NCBI GenBank assembly: GCA_028564705.1
Contig: JAPXFQ010000196.1
Coordinates: 248,001 to 312,000 of the forward strand
Direction: 5' to 3'
Length of the DNA stretch: 64,000 nucleotides
Origin: Apricaphanius iberus
Lineage: Eukaryota > Chordata > Actinopteri > Cyprinodontiformes > Aphaniidae
In this document: piece by piece, positions 12,601-23,800 of the stretch
Layout: each line of letters begins with the position of its first letter
Position numbering within the stretch: position 1 is the first letter of the stretch
Notes under the pieces: generated by a model
Databases searched by the model: none
The model's input: only the letters and a program-made list of their open reading frames with translations
Told to the model about the DNA's origin: nothing
Position numbers and translations under genes: made by a program

Positions 12601-14833
12601 TTGATTCAGGTGTGTTAGAGAAGGGATGCATTTAGAAGACACAATAGAGCTTGAGGACTGGACTTGGGCACCCCTGCTGTAAGGTTTGAGTTTAAAATGG
12701 ATCAAAAGCAAACAAACATGTCTCCCTGTCTCCTTCCTGCTGCATGTTTTAAATTTTTAGCATGATGAGCTTCACGTCTGACTGTCAACAGAACAGAAAC
12801 TTACAAGACCAATGGAGGAAAAGGCGGAATATAACAAAAAATTTTTTCTTACATTACACTTATGATAAATTAAAAATACATTCCATCCCTCTCCAAAACT
12901 ACTCTCAAATAAGAGACACATATTAACCAATAGTATATGCATAAGAAATGAGTATGAAGAGACTCGCTATCTGTGGAAATTTTGGTTCATGAATACTTTT
13001 AGTAGGATTATTATTATTTTTTTCAAAAAGGCTAATACACAAAACATAAAAATTAGTTTTGTTCAAAAAAACTTGCAAATGTATTTTGAGATGTAGGAAG
13101 TAATATACAAATAAGTATGGTAATAATAACTTATTGAATGTTTATTCAAATACTGTGAAAATATCTAGTGACCTAAATGCCAATCTTCAAAATAAAAGTC
13201 TAGCTTTTTACAATGTGATAGAGTGTGCAACCTCCTTTCTGCAGGATTTATACAATTAGACAAGTAAGATAGTTATGATTTATTGTGTTCAATTATGTAC
13301 CATCCTTTTTTTGTAACAGTAGTCACTTGATTAAAAAAAAATAAAAAAAATTCACAAAAAAAAAAAAACACACACATTTGACCTCAGCAACCACTGGGTT
13401 TGGTGCCTTGCTGCTCGGAATTCCTTAAGGACATGATCGAGTAATGCAAACGAGATCATGCTAACCTTCAAAATAAAGGTGACATATGATCTTCAAAATA
13501 TGCGTACTGATTCTGTTAAATAACATATATTTACATGTCACAGCTCTCACTACAGTATTGAAAAAAATTGTACTTTTTTTTTCAAAAGGTTGAGGTAGAA
13601 TAAATTGTCTACTTATTTCAAATTTGTGGTGTTTGCACTATAGGGTTAGGGTTAAAAATAAAAAAAATAAGTGAGCTCACATTTGTCAATATTTGCTCAG
13701 CGTGTTTTACTCCAAGATAATATGATGCCTCCCCTGTGAAAGCCATTTGAATGTTTGACTTTTAACACCTGCAGCTGCTGACATTAGGGTGTTAGCAAAT
13801 AGGCTAATAATGTGTCTATTTCTTTGCAGCAGTGCTCCAACTGCTACCCGACAAAATGCCTTGTTTGAAGAGAAAACAATCTTGATTGGAAAGCTTGAAA
13901 GTAGTCGCCACTGTAATTATGATTCAAGCATGGTGGTGGCCTGGCAGTGGGTAGCACCGAGGGAATTATTTGCCTGGTCCTGGTATATTAAACATTTAAA
14001 AGGTGCTGATTGTCGCCAGCCGGTTTGTTGCTGAGGAGACGAAAACAATGGCGAAAAATAATAGAGATGAGTGCGTTTCAGGGGGCTGAAGTCCAAGTAA
14101 CTGCAGGAGCAGGGTCAACTAAGTATTCTTTGACAATTCACTGGAAACATCCCTTGGGAGGCCCATTCCAATTAACAATTCCCATTAATTACCAGGCTAT
14201 CACAACTGATTAGGATATGGGTGCCTGCTTTTGTTCATTTCTCACTGGAAAACAGTGAGAAAAAAATATGAAAAGTAAAACTGCAAGATGCCACACGTAA
14301 TCAGATGCTGCTTGAGTAGCCTCCCTAACACAAGCTTGTTAATGCAAGAATAACATAGGATTGAGACAAGGCAGAGGAAAAGCAGGACATTAAAAACAAC
14401 AGCCAACTGAGCCATGGTTGGGGAGGTTGATATGCTAAAATCTAACAAGAATAATCTTCTACATGATTAAAAGCAAAAATGTACAAACGTTATTATCAGG
14501 GCAGGACAATATCTGGAAAAAGATGGCTTTCACAGATTAATACTTTTGTTACTATAACAGCTTGGAGCTAAAATAAATATGTGTCCCATGACTTTGGATG
14601 TTTCCACCAAATCTTCATAGTAAGCTGACATGGCACTTGTGACTTTAATAAGACATGAAATTAATGAGTTCTACATACATCACATTTTATATTCCCGTTT
14701 CTTATTGTATGTCCAATCCTGTCTGTTTCCTCATCTGGATACATTCTGTAATACCCACCAGCAGTGCACATCAGAAATTTTGTTCATCCTTTCTCTTGCT
14801 CATCGGTGAACATATTTTTTTTTTTTTCTACGG
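12601..14833. other. Non-coding stretch, nothing recognised
   Basis: AT-rich sequence with A-rich runs (around 13330-13370) and a short TTAGGG-like word near 13640 that is too short to be telomeric. The 81- and 67-codon frames near 13.8-14.2 kb have no domain signal. Confidence 0.5.
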
Positions 14834-15488
14834 CAGAGGTCCCCAATCCCAGGGCCCTGGACAGGTGTCAGACCATGGGGGCTTGGTGCACAGAAATTGT
14901 CTCCGCATTAAATCCATATTTTTGGATATTTCTGGACATGCGTCAAGAGTGAGTTGAAGCCAAACTTAATGGAGAGAATCCATCCATTTAAAAAATAAAT
15001 AAAACATAATTTAGACTTAATAAGTAAAACAGAAGTTATGTAAGTTATCCATTTTTAAAGTGCACTCTGCATAATATGTGGCAACCAGCTTCCTAATAAG
15101 TCAATGAAACCTTTTAAACTGCTCAAGATGGGACTGTCACGTTACAGGGAAACAGCCATTGATTCAGCATTGTAGTAAGTTGTATTTTTCATGCACTACA
15201 TATTTGTTTTTGTGGTAAGTTGTATTTGAAAGGCATGTTTAAACATTACCATAGCAACCAGACAGTGTTAAGGGGCAGAGGATGTTACTCATGTTATATT
15301 GTTCGCAGAATGATACAGGATTGCTGCTAATAAAATCAAGAGTACACACTGGATTTGTATCTATTATATTTAAAGATAACCCACATTTTTATGCCCATTG
15401 TTTCTTTTTATTTGTTAGTATTAATTTGCTGGTCATATTGTCTCATTTTAAAATTGGCTCATGGTGAAAAAAAGCTTGTGGACCACTG
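14834..15488. mobile_element. Non-autonomous hAT-like DNA element
   Basis: The left end reads CAGAGGTCCCCAA and the inverse of the right end reads CAGTGGTCCACAA, 11 of 13 matching, which is the common hAT/Charlie-type terminus. The flanking octamers TTCTACGG and CTCTACAA share the core TCTAC and could be a decayed 8-bp target-site duplication. The interior (about 655 bp) holds no transposase; small frames there are noise. The assignment rests on the ends only. Confidence 0.6.
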
Positions 15489-17640
15489 CTCTACAACACA
15501 TGGTGGTTGTATTGATTATTGCTCTTCTATGTTGTTTTTCCCCTTTGGAAAAATAAAGATCTGATGAGTTGCTAGGATTTTGAACATTATTTGATGCACC
15601 CTCCAAAATGCTTAGAGGAACCCTCTGGTAAGTCTTCCCCTTCAAAAACATAACATCTTCCTTCTTTTTACAAGTGTACTGTTGGTGATAGACTGGTTCA
15701 TAGGATGAACCTCTCTTGAAATGTCAAGCTGAAATATCTGCTGTTGTGTATTTTATGTCTGTGCCACTGGCCAAAAGGTGAATAAAAAATAAAAACTTTT
15801 CTACCTCTGTTGAGGTAATTATTGTATGTTTAGTATCATATTTTGAAAATCCCCTATTTTGTTCAATCATACAGTTGAAAAGTCGTCATCAATAAAATGT
15901 GAAAGATTTAACAAAAAAAATTGCTTTGTGTATTACCATTCCGAGCACAGTTGATATAAACAGCAACAGTGGAAAAAACCCTCAAATCTCTCCCTCTTCT
16001 CTTCAGGGGCCGCCCAACTGGTAGCTGGAAGCTGATGACCATGATCCAATAGAAATCCCAGCATCAGGTCTCAGTCATCACATCTCAAACCCAGCAGATA
16101 CCTACGGTATGATTTGGAGAGAGCCTTTTGTTCTGCGGGGGAGAATATTGGAAGCAGGAAGGCGTCTTTATGCAGCAATACACGCACGATAATTATAATG
16201 TCGGTGTGCCAATGATAGTCAGTGTTTCTTCACTGAAGCTAAATCATTTTCATCATGAAGACAGTAGAAATCAATATGTTGTCTGTTCATGCACTCTCAA
16301 ACTGCAGGAAGTCAAATATCCAATTATGCTTATCTTATTGCCATGGTTAACAGAACAGTTTGACCACAGAGACACCTGTGATGAGTAAAACAAAATACAG
16401 ACAGGAAAATGAAACCAATATTAACATAGTAACTTCATGTTTCTATTTCAAACCATTCTTTTCAAAACATAAATTGTGGATGAACTCAGTGTAGTGATCC
16501 TGTTTGGCCAAGTGGATTATTGAAATTAAAATGATGAATCACATGTTACTCTTCTCATTAGAAATTATTTCTGAGTTTAATTTAAACTTTTAAATCTGGC
16601 TGCCAAATGGTTGCAGAGACCAAACATTATAACCATATCACTCCTTGAACCGCAAAGCTGGCTTGTCCTTACACCAGACAGCAGATGCAAGACTGTCTGC
16701 CTCACGTAGTGAGCCAGTAACATAGCAGAGGAAATACTTGGTCACAGAGCATAATTGGTCCGAGACTACCCCTACAAATTGGGAGTGGAGATGATAGAGG
16801 TGCCTGCTTGCAGTCTCAATAAGCCCTAGGATCAGCTTGGAAATTTTGTTTCTGCCAGAGTGATTAAAAATCTACACTGGTTGAAATCGTGACATAAAAT
16901 GGTCCCACAGCAGTGTGTGACCAATCTGGTGAGCATGATGATGAGGGGATCCTCAGCTGTCGGTGACAAGGGGGATCTGCTGCTTGTGTACCATTCTTCC
17001 ACTACTAGGGCCCATATTTCTCAAAGAAATAAGTTGTTAAAAAAACCAAGATGTCTTATTTCTTCAAACATAAATCATCCAGTGTAATATCCTTTGCCTA
17101 ACCTGAAGACCTGCCGCTCATCATCAGTTACTTCCTTATCATGAATATAAGGTTGAGAGGAACTATCACTGTGTGTTTTCCTGGGGCCACTGTTATGGAT
17201 ATTGCAGAACAGATATCGCAGCTCATTAAATGACACAAAAATGTAAGTAAAGCTGTGATTCAAGCGGGCACCAATGGCATTCGTAAAGAGCAGTCTAAGC
17301 TCCTGAAGCAGGATTTTACCCATCTGTTCAATCTTAAAACACGCATGTGTCTGTTTCTATTGTCAATGATTTGATTGTAGAGCATAATATTCAGTGTTTA
17401 TTTTTAACATAAATATGGCAGATGCCTGTTCTTGCAGAGGCTTCCCCACCAATTTTTATTTCACTTCTTCAACGTGGAGTTTCAAAAGGGAATGTGGTAG
17501 TGCTTTTTAAGCTCAAAAACATTTTCTGCCAAACCTGTTTTATTTGATAGTTATTGTAATATACTCTATCTGTTTTTCACACAAAATATACTGTATCTAT
17601 TTTTAGCATTTTTAGCACCAGATTTTATGTGTCACAGTTT
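15489..17640. other. Non-coding stretch, nothing recognised
   Basis: AT-rich sequence with short unsupported frames (for example 16128-16388 plus, 17075-17323 minus). No element termini, RNA gene or promoter were recognised. Confidence 0.5.
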
Positions 17641-19310
17641 ATTAGCCTCATAAAAAGTGTGTACTTTTTATTCAAGAATTCTCAGGGTTTTTATCAATTC
17701 TGCATAACTCCTTTGGAAGGATAATTTTAGCTGGTGATTTTAATCTATGGACTTGGTCGTCACATATGGCCTATCCATCAGTTTGTCCTCTGCTGTTGAC
17801 CTGGCTGTCTCTGACCGCGGCTGTTGTTTTTTTTTTTAAATATCAACAGTTTTATGCAGCTGGAGACCTCTGTGAGAATTGTCAGGAAGTGTCATCTAAC
17901 CCCTGAAGTGGCTGCTACACCTTTACCTTGCCCCTGTGATTTTATTGTCTGTGATTTCAATTGTAAGCTTTAATCCGCTCTTGAATTGGTAAAAGTTTAC
18001 ACTCTTAAAGTTCCATCACCATGGAGATATGAAAACCTCAGAAAACGAAAGAGGACCTGGAGGGTGGCAGAGAGAAACTGGATGAAAAATAAAACCATGA
18101 TAACCATCAAACATACATATAACTTCTCAAATCATACAATAAAGCAGTAAGAAATTCAAGAAATGCATACTTTCCAGAATCATCTCAGAAAATTCAAAAA
18201 TTTTGTTTTCCACCATCAATATTTTTTACCGAACTACTAACTAATTTCAGAAAACCCACTCAAACACTCAATGTGAGGAGTTTGCAGACCACTTTACAGG
18301 GAAGATAGACACAATCAAATGTAATATTTTATCTTCTCAAACAAAAATGGTTTTAGACAAATCTGAATGTGTCTCTTTACCAGAGGACACAATGGACAGC
18401 ATTGCCCTGGTAGAAGCTGGGACTCTTGATAAAGTTTTTTTCTCAGTGAGGCCCACCACATGTGTTTTGGACCCGGTCCCCACTATGTTTTTTAAACAGT
18501 ATTATATTTTACAGATGAGATTTTACCCCTGATGAATTGCTCCCTTCAGACAGGGTTTTTTCTCAAATCATACAATACACCGCCTTTAAAGGGGTGGTGG
18601 TGAGGCCCTTTAAAGGCAGCAGGAAAAAAGTTTAAATCTTTAAAATCTAAAGACTAATTTAAATTTTAATTTTCAATTTTAGGCCCAGGGCTTTTTACCC
18701 TGTATATGCTCCTTTTTGGCAATGTCACCAGAAGACATTGAGTTAACTTTCTCAGTTATGCTGATGGTACACAGTTGTACATATATCCATGTCTCCTGAT
18801 GACATTCGGCCAATGGATGCACTTTTTAATCGCATTTTAAACATCAAATCAAGGAGGCAGAAACGTTTCTCCAGCTCAACCAGGACAAAACTGAAGTTTT
18901 AGTTATTGGTCCAGAGGCTCAGAGAGAGAAACTTTTACCAAAACTACAGTCACTGTCTTTTAATCCTTTTTGACAAGTGAATAACCTGGGCATGATTTTT
19001 GACTCTGAGCTGAATTTTATTCCACCCAGTAAAAACATTACCAGATTTGATTTTCATCACCTAAAGAACATTGCCAGAGTCTATCCCATTGTCTCTCAGG
19101 CCAATATGGAGACACTGGTGCATGCTTTTATCACCCGCAGAATTGATTGCCCTGCTTTCAGGTCTCCCCAAAATGAGAATAACTAGTTTACAGCTTCTGC
19201 AAAATTCAGCAGCACGTGTCCTGATGAAGACCAGGACGTGGGAGCACATTCCATCGGTCTTAAAATCACTGCTGCTGAGTTTCTTAAAAAGAAAGTAATG
19301 GTCTATCTGG
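17640..19310 (+). pseudogene. Decayed L2/CR1-group LINE ORF2 (endonuclease to reverse transcriptase)
   Basis: Fragments of a non-LTR retrotransposon polyprotein appear in order but in shifting frames. There is an endonuclease-like 'LAGDFNLW' near 17727-17750, a 'CEEFADHFTGKID' stretch at about 18267-18312, a 'LDKVFFSVRPTTCVLDPVP' segment at about 18425-18485, a reverse-transcriptase motif remnant 'YADGTQLYI' near 18755-18785, and a C-terminal 'NLGMIFDSELNF' through 'QNSAARVLMKTRTWEHI' region (18980-19250). The 'YADG' replaces the catalytic YADD, and there are many stops and frameshifts, so it is dead. No 3' UTR or TSD could be identified. Clade assignment (L2 versus Rex1/CR1) is by motif resemblance only. 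Confidence 0.75.
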
Positions 19311-19878
19311 TTAGAAACCTAAATTGACTGATCACGGATTGTGCAAGGGGTGACAGAGGCTATGTTCGACTTTGCTTGCCAAAAAGAAAGCGCTCTGGTT
19401 CGCAGCTCGAAACCAAGTACAAAAAAAAAAAGCACACACACACCCAATCAAACACTGCTTGTTTACTAATTAAGAAAAACGCAATAACTTCAACACAAAT
19501 TGTACACAATCAAACTCAGCTCACTCAAGGAAACACTGTAAACTTCAAACACAAATCTGATTAATGGAACATTTAAAGCAGAATGCATGCATAAAATAAA
19601 GAAAATAAATCTTAGTTTGCTCCACCCAGACTTTAAACAAATTGGATTGATCTTACCCGAGTCCGTACGATGGTTGATCGCAGCAAAGGTAAATCCTTTC
19701 AGACACTGTGGAAAAACATGATGGGGAAAAAGGGTAGAGCGGTTCATAGCGTTTGTGAGATGAACGAAAAAGGGAAAAAAAAAAGAGAAGAAGCTCGATG
19801 GCCAGTCAAAGATTAGGGGAGGTTTTTTAGTGAGAAGAAAATTTACAACACGTGTGTCCTGCACCTGAAGTATATTAC
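19311..19878. other. Short non-coding spacer before the L1
   Basis: About 570 bp with A-rich and CA-rich words. The 124-codon minus-strand frame at 19490-19864 has low-complexity Phe/Ser content and no domain. This is the pre-insertion target DNA of the L1 that begins just downstream. Confidence 0.5.
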
Positions 19879-19892
19879 ACGTCTATTAATGT
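19879..19892. repeat. L1 target-site duplication, left copy
   Basis: ACGTCTATTAATGT here is repeated exactly at 39171-39184, directly after the L1 poly(A) tract. A perfect 14-bp match at precisely the expected places defines the L1 boundaries despite the 10.6-kb provirus nested inside. Confidence 0.93.
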
Positions 19893-19929
19893 AAAGGTGT
19901 TGCAGGAGGGAGAGGATGAGCTGCTGAGT

Positions 19930-19963
19930 TCTCGCGAGAGCTGTGCATAGGTGAACATGGCGG
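19930..19963 (+). promoter_or_regulatory. L1 5' UTR promoter motifs: TCTCGCGAGA and YY1-like site
   Basis: A perfect palindrome TCTCGCGAGA lies at 19930-19939 and a YY1-type word AACATGGCGG at 19954-19963, within 75 bp of the L1 5' end. The first motif is a known activator of CpG-rich TATA-less promoters, and YY1 sites position transcription starts at mammalian L1 5' ends. Their presence here suggests an internal promoter of the same logic; function is inferred. Confidence 0.6.
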
Positions 19964-20088
19964 TTATGTGGTAATGTATACACACAGGTAAAATAAGACA
20001 ATCATTTTGAATCAAACGCAGCTTCTAAACTAACCATCAAGTTACTTTTTTTTTTTTTTTTCCTCTAAACAACCTGGACGAGGAAACA

Positions 20089-20922
20089 TTGGATTCGCTG
20101 GAGCGCTACCTAGACGAGTGCTTTGATAACATCGTTATGGGTAAGTCACGGAAACCTGCTTCGGATACAACAACGAGCACACCGTCGCAGAAGCGCACTC
20201 GTTCCGAGGCTAGCACATCCACCGACTCGCCAGATAGAAGCTACGGCGACATCCTGGACTCAATAGACAAGAAGCTAACCAGCCTGGACGCCCGTCTCGC
20301 GCTGGTTGAGGTTCTTCATAAAGAATTTCAGGCTCTGAGGGAATCGCTGGAGTTCAGCCAACAACAAGTAGCTTCGCTAGTTACAGAAAACCAAACACTA
20401 AAAGAAGACGTTAAAAAACTCACCGAGGGAATGAAGCAGCTGTCTGGAGAAAACAAAAGCTTCAAGGAGTCTATTCTAGACATCCAGGCCCGATCAATGA
20501 GGGACAATCTTGTTTTTTCGGGGATACCAGAGCAGGCTGAGGAAGATGCTGAAGTAGCCGTGCGAAAGTTCATTCAACACCAGCTGAAACTGCCAGACGA
20601 CACGGTTAAAAGCATAACCTTCCATCGGGTTCACCGACTCGGAGGTAAGAAGCCCAACAACACCCGCCCGCGACCAATTGTTGCAAAATTTGAACATTTT
20701 AAACAAAAAGAACATGTCAAAGGACGCGGGAGAGAGCTACGGGGGACGAATTACAGCGTTAATGATCAGTTTCCGAAAGAAATCCTGGACAGAAGACGCG
20801 TGTTATTTCCAATTAGAAAAAAACATATTAGTGAGGGCTGTAGGGCTACGGTTAGTGTGGATAAACTGTATGTTAACGGTCAGCTGTTTAGGGACCCTCA
20901 GGTCACTCCTTGGCTTTATTAG
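20089..20922 (+). CDS. L1 ORF1 protein (RNA-binding, coiled-coil)
   Basis: The 277-residue frame has the architecture of L1 ORF1p, the trimeric nucleic-acid chaperone that packages L1 RNA in the cytoplasm. There is a Ser/Thr-rich basic N-terminus (residues 1-50), a long heptad coiled coil (about 52-140), an RRM-like middle ('MRDNLVFSGIPE' from about 143), and a C-terminal domain with 'KSITFHRVHRLG', 'RPRPIVAKFEHFKQKE' and 'RRRVLFPIRKKH'. The frame as counted starts at a TTG; the first ATG in frame is at 20137 (residue 17, 'MGKSRK'). Because the first 16 residues look like real coding sequence, the original ATG may have mutated. ORF2 follows after about 425 bp of T-rich DNA. Confidence 0.88.
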   Translation: MDSLERYLDECFDNIVMGKSRKPASDTTTSTPSQKRTRSEASTSTDSPDRSYGDILDSIDKKLTSLDARLALVEVLHKEFQALRESLEFSQQQVASLVTENQTLKEDVKKLTEGMKQLSGENKSFKESILDIQARSMRDNLVFSGIPEQAEEDAEVAVRKFIQHQLKLPDDTVKSITFHRVHRLGGKKPNNTRPRPIVAKFEHFKQKEHVKGRGRELRGTNYSVNDQFPKEILDRRRVLFPIRKKHISEGCRATVSVDKLYVNGQLFRDPQVTPWLY

Positions 20923-21347
20923 TCATATTTAACAGAACCAAGACAGAATTAGCTTTATCAGACAACTATAGTAAAAAAAAAAAAGCACAGCTCAGCAGGC
21001 TGTTTTTGTTTGTTAATGTGGGTAGGGGCAGGGCTGTGCACTAGATTGCTTTTTCCTTTTTTTTCTTTCATTTTTTCTTTTTCACTATTATCTTTCTCAC
21101 ATTTGTACCACCAAATCTCTTTATCACCTTTTTTCCTTTTTCTCTCTCACACACACACAGACTTTTATCATGGCATATTCATGTTTTTCCTTCATACTTT
21201 CATTCTGTACACACCTGTATGGTGCATTATTTACCCGCTTTATCTCTGCTTCTGGTTTTTTTCAATCTGGCAACCCCATGGACAAACCAAAATTACACCT
21301 ATATTCATCCTTGGCGATAGTACATATCTAAGGTTTATCTTAGCTCT
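20923..21347 (+). other. L1 inter-ORF region
   Basis: About 425 bp of strongly T/pyrimidine-rich sequence between ORF1 and ORF2. The 113-codon frame at 21010-21351 is Phe/Leu/Ser-rich noise from the T bias. In L1 elements ORF2 is translated by an unconventional downstream reinitiation, so a long spacer is not a problem. Confidence 0.6.
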
Positions 21348-21665
21348 ATGAATCCTGTAAAATTTATAACATGGAATATTCGCGGCGCTAGCTGCAGAGA
21401 TAAAACCATTAAGATTTTCAACCATCTTACAAGACTGAAGGCAGATGTCGTCTTACTACAGGAGACTCATAAATCAAGTTCAACAGCTAATGATTTAAAA
21501 ACACCAGAGTATCCTAATATATTTTCTTCATGCTATAACTCTAGACAACGAGGAGTAGCAATATTAATAAATAGAAATACTAATTTTAAAGTAATAGACA
21601 CAGCTACAGATCCAGAAGGTAGATTTATAATATTAAAACTATTTATAAATAACCAAAAGTTATGT
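21348..21665 (+). CDS. L1 ORF2 N-terminal fragment (AP endonuclease start)
   Basis: Starts 'MNPVKFITWNIRGA' and continues with 'LKADVVLLQETH', the first two motifs of the apurinic-type endonuclease that nicks target DNA. The ATG at 21348 fits the normal ORF2 start. The frame is clean through the codon ending at 21665 (106 residues) and is then cut by the provirus. The reading frame resumes at 32270 as 'VSIYGPNVDD', without loss of phase if bases 21666-32269 are treated as insertion. Confidence 0.9.
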
Positions 21666-21671
21666 GGAGAG

Positions 21672-22224
21672 TGTAGGGGGCGCCAACATTTACCCCAGCG
21701 GGAGTTTTTCAAAATAAAATCAGAGCTGAGAGACAGAGATGGAAATGATGCACAGACACAGAATTTCTGTTTCACACTCATACACACCTGCAGGCGGAGA
21801 ACAGTCAGAACTGAGTTGAACTGAACTGAACTGTCGTATACAGGGGTGTACCATTTTTATTAAAGAAGAACAAAGAACGTAGTCACATGTCTATTCTCCT
21901 CCCCCTAGATTTTATTACACCAAACGTTTATTCTCAAGGTTTCCTGAGTTATCGCTGTAACCGTCCGGTCTGTTTATGACTGTCCACTCCCTACTCTGTT
22001 TCTTATCTCCGCATCCCACTTTTACAACATGCAATAAACTTAGCCTAGAGTTTTACGACTTAAAAGCTTACCCCCATAAACAATACTTGACAAAACATTT
22101 CTTTACTATCATGCAAGCTAATTAAAACAGACTTTTACTTTCTGAATACTAACTAAAGATTATATAAACATATTCAATACGAGACTGTTATATAAAGTAG
22201 CCCTAAAAAATATGAATCACGACA
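21672..22224 (-). repeat. Provirus 3' LTR (in provirus orientation)
   Basis: On the minus strand it begins TGTCGTGA and ends CCTACA, the TG...CA ends expected of an LTR. It includes a polyadenylation word AATAAA (complement of 21856-21861). It pairs with the copy at 31716-32269 over its full length, with about 3 percent divergence by hand count. Confidence 0.92.
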
Positions 22225-22248
22225 ATTCCCTCTTTCAATCTTTTTTTT
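22225..22248 (-). promoter_or_regulatory. Polypurine tract of the provirus
   Basis: On the minus strand, a run of A followed by GATTGAAAGAGGGAAT abuts the 3' LTR immediately after the env stop codon. This is the position and composition of the primer for plus-strand DNA synthesis. Confidence 0.75.
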
Positions 22249-23800
22249 ATATAGATTGACCATTCCTCTGTACTTCTCCTTCAGGCTCCAAGTGAGGGAT
22301 TAACAGATATTGACCTTGCATATTATTACCAACAGCTTTGTCAATGCATTTTATGAATAATGAACGTATACAAGGAATACAACAGCATCCACATAACACC
22401 ATAGTCGACACAAATACTGCTAATGAAACCATTATTGACATTGCCAGAGTTTTCCATTTTCCAAACATATTATTTAACAAATTGTCCCACATTGAGGTAT
22501 CTACACCTGATTGTTCTTTTAGCCTATTTGACAGTATTCTCAGTCCTTCTACTGCCCTAGTTATTTTTCCATCTGCATTAGTATTATTAGGGATAAACAT
22601 ACAGCATTGATCACCAAATATTGAACAGACACCACCCTTTTCAGCTAAGAGCATGTCAACTGCTATTCTATTTTGAAAAGCCATTAAGGAGGTGGCTTTA
22701 AGTTGCTCATGTACAGCCTCAAACCCATCTCTAGTTTTAATAGAAGTTTGGATTGAATTGCAATATGTAATGTTGACTGAACCCACTACTTTATTTCCAG
22801 GCTTATCATTTTTGAAACAAGTAAAATTATTTGGAGCAACATTACTATCAAAGAAAGGTGGGGTAGCTCTGTTATCAGCTATAGGGAATAATTTCTCCCA
22901 GTTACTACAACCTTTTACTGGATTTACACTAGACAGCAGGGAAACCAGACAAGTTGTGTTGAGCTCAACAGGTGCAGGGACCACCTTGAGAATAGGTCTG
23001 GCTCCCATGCACACAACACAATCTTGCCTCGCTTCTTGTCCGGCTTGTTCTACCATAAGCAACCAATTATTAGTGGAGCCACCCACACCTGTCATCATTT
23101 CAAAGTAATCGTCCACAGATGGTTCTTCTTTAATTATACTACCTCTTGCTGCTGAGGCCTGATTTTGACTTACCGAGGTGGAAGCATTACGAGAATCTTG
23201 ACAGATCATAATAGGAAATTGAACATCTTTTCCCCCTTTATAAACCCAAATTATAAAGAGAGTACAACCTTGCCCATTCTCGAGATATTTTAAGGGGAGG
23301 AGATCACTTTTAGTTAAATTAACAGTAAGAAGTAATTTATTTGCAACCTTATCCAATTTAACCAAAGGACGCATATGTTTTGCATAAGCTGTAGTAGTGT
23401 ACCTTCTCCAGTCATATCCAGGGGGATCAGCAATTAAAGTGGACCAACTAGTATCTTTTTGATCATTTGTTATGTACCACAAGGGGTAGGTTTTATATTT
23501 ACTTGCTTGTTCTCCCTTATAAACTAATGTATTTAAGGGAATAGTAATCACTGCAGATCGTCCTCTTGGTATGCAAAATTGAGAAAATCCACGATGTGCG
23601 GCGGAAGAGCCAAACAGTGAATAGGGAGTTGATTTAGCCATTAAGTTTCTTCTCGGTCTAATTGAGTGAACTTCAACCTGTGTTTGATTTGTAGAACTAT
23701 TATAGGGCCATTCACCACAACAGTAAAAGATAATATTGACCAATAACATTATGCAAATACCTGTGGTGCACAGCACCTTCTTATTTTCCCAAAGATGCAT
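22247..23800 (-). CDS. Retroviral envelope glycoprotein (env), open but lacking an evident cleavage site
   Basis: 517 uninterrupted codons. Visible: a hydrophobic leader (residues 14-29), an RPRR basic site at 48-51 soon after it, several N-glycosylation sequons, a CVVC (CXXC) motif at 261-264, a heptad/immunosuppressive-like stretch just before a CX6CC motif (Cys 392, 399, 400), a membrane anchor at about 451-470 followed by a Cys cluster, and a cytoplasmic tail of about 45 residues. These are gamma-type env hallmarks. Between the CXXC and CX6CC I see no basic cleavage site and no hydrophobic fusion-peptide stretch, suggesting an internal loss around the SU-TM junction. It is the longest undamaged viral frame in this copy. 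Whether it is expressed is unknown. Confidence 0.88.
   Translation of the reverse strand: MHLWENKKVLCTTGICIMLLVNIIFYCCGEWPYNSSTNQTQVEVHSIRPRRNLMAKSTPYSLFGSSAAHRGFSQFCIPRGRSAVITIPLNTLVYKGEQASKYKTYPLWYITNDQKDTSWSTLIADPPGYDWRRYTTTAYAKHMRPLVKLDKVANKLLLTVNLTKSDLLPLKYLENGQGCTLFIIWVYKGGKDVQFPIMICQDSRNASTSVSQNQASAARGSIIKEEPSVDDYFEMMTGVGGSTNNWLLMVEQAGQEARQDCVVCMGARPILKVVPAPVELNTTCLVSLLSSVNPVKGCSNWEKLFPIADNRATPPFFDSNVAPNNFTCFKNDKPGNKVVGSVNITYCNSIQTSIKTRDGFEAVHEQLKATSLMAFQNRIAVDMLLAEKGGVCSIFGDQCCMFIPNNTNADGKITRAVEGLRILSNRLKEQSGVDTSMWDNLLNNMFGKWKTLAMSIMVSLAVFVSTMVLCGCCCIPCIRSLFIKCIDKAVGNNMQGQYLLIPHLEPEGEVQRNGQSI

Noticed and set aside
13640..13655. TTAGGG-like word suggesting telomeric sequence
   Set aside because: Only about two units; expected by chance in AT-rich DNA.
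22338..23108. Plus-strand frames of 90 and 138 codons
   Set aside because: Antisense shadows of the env frame on the minus strand.
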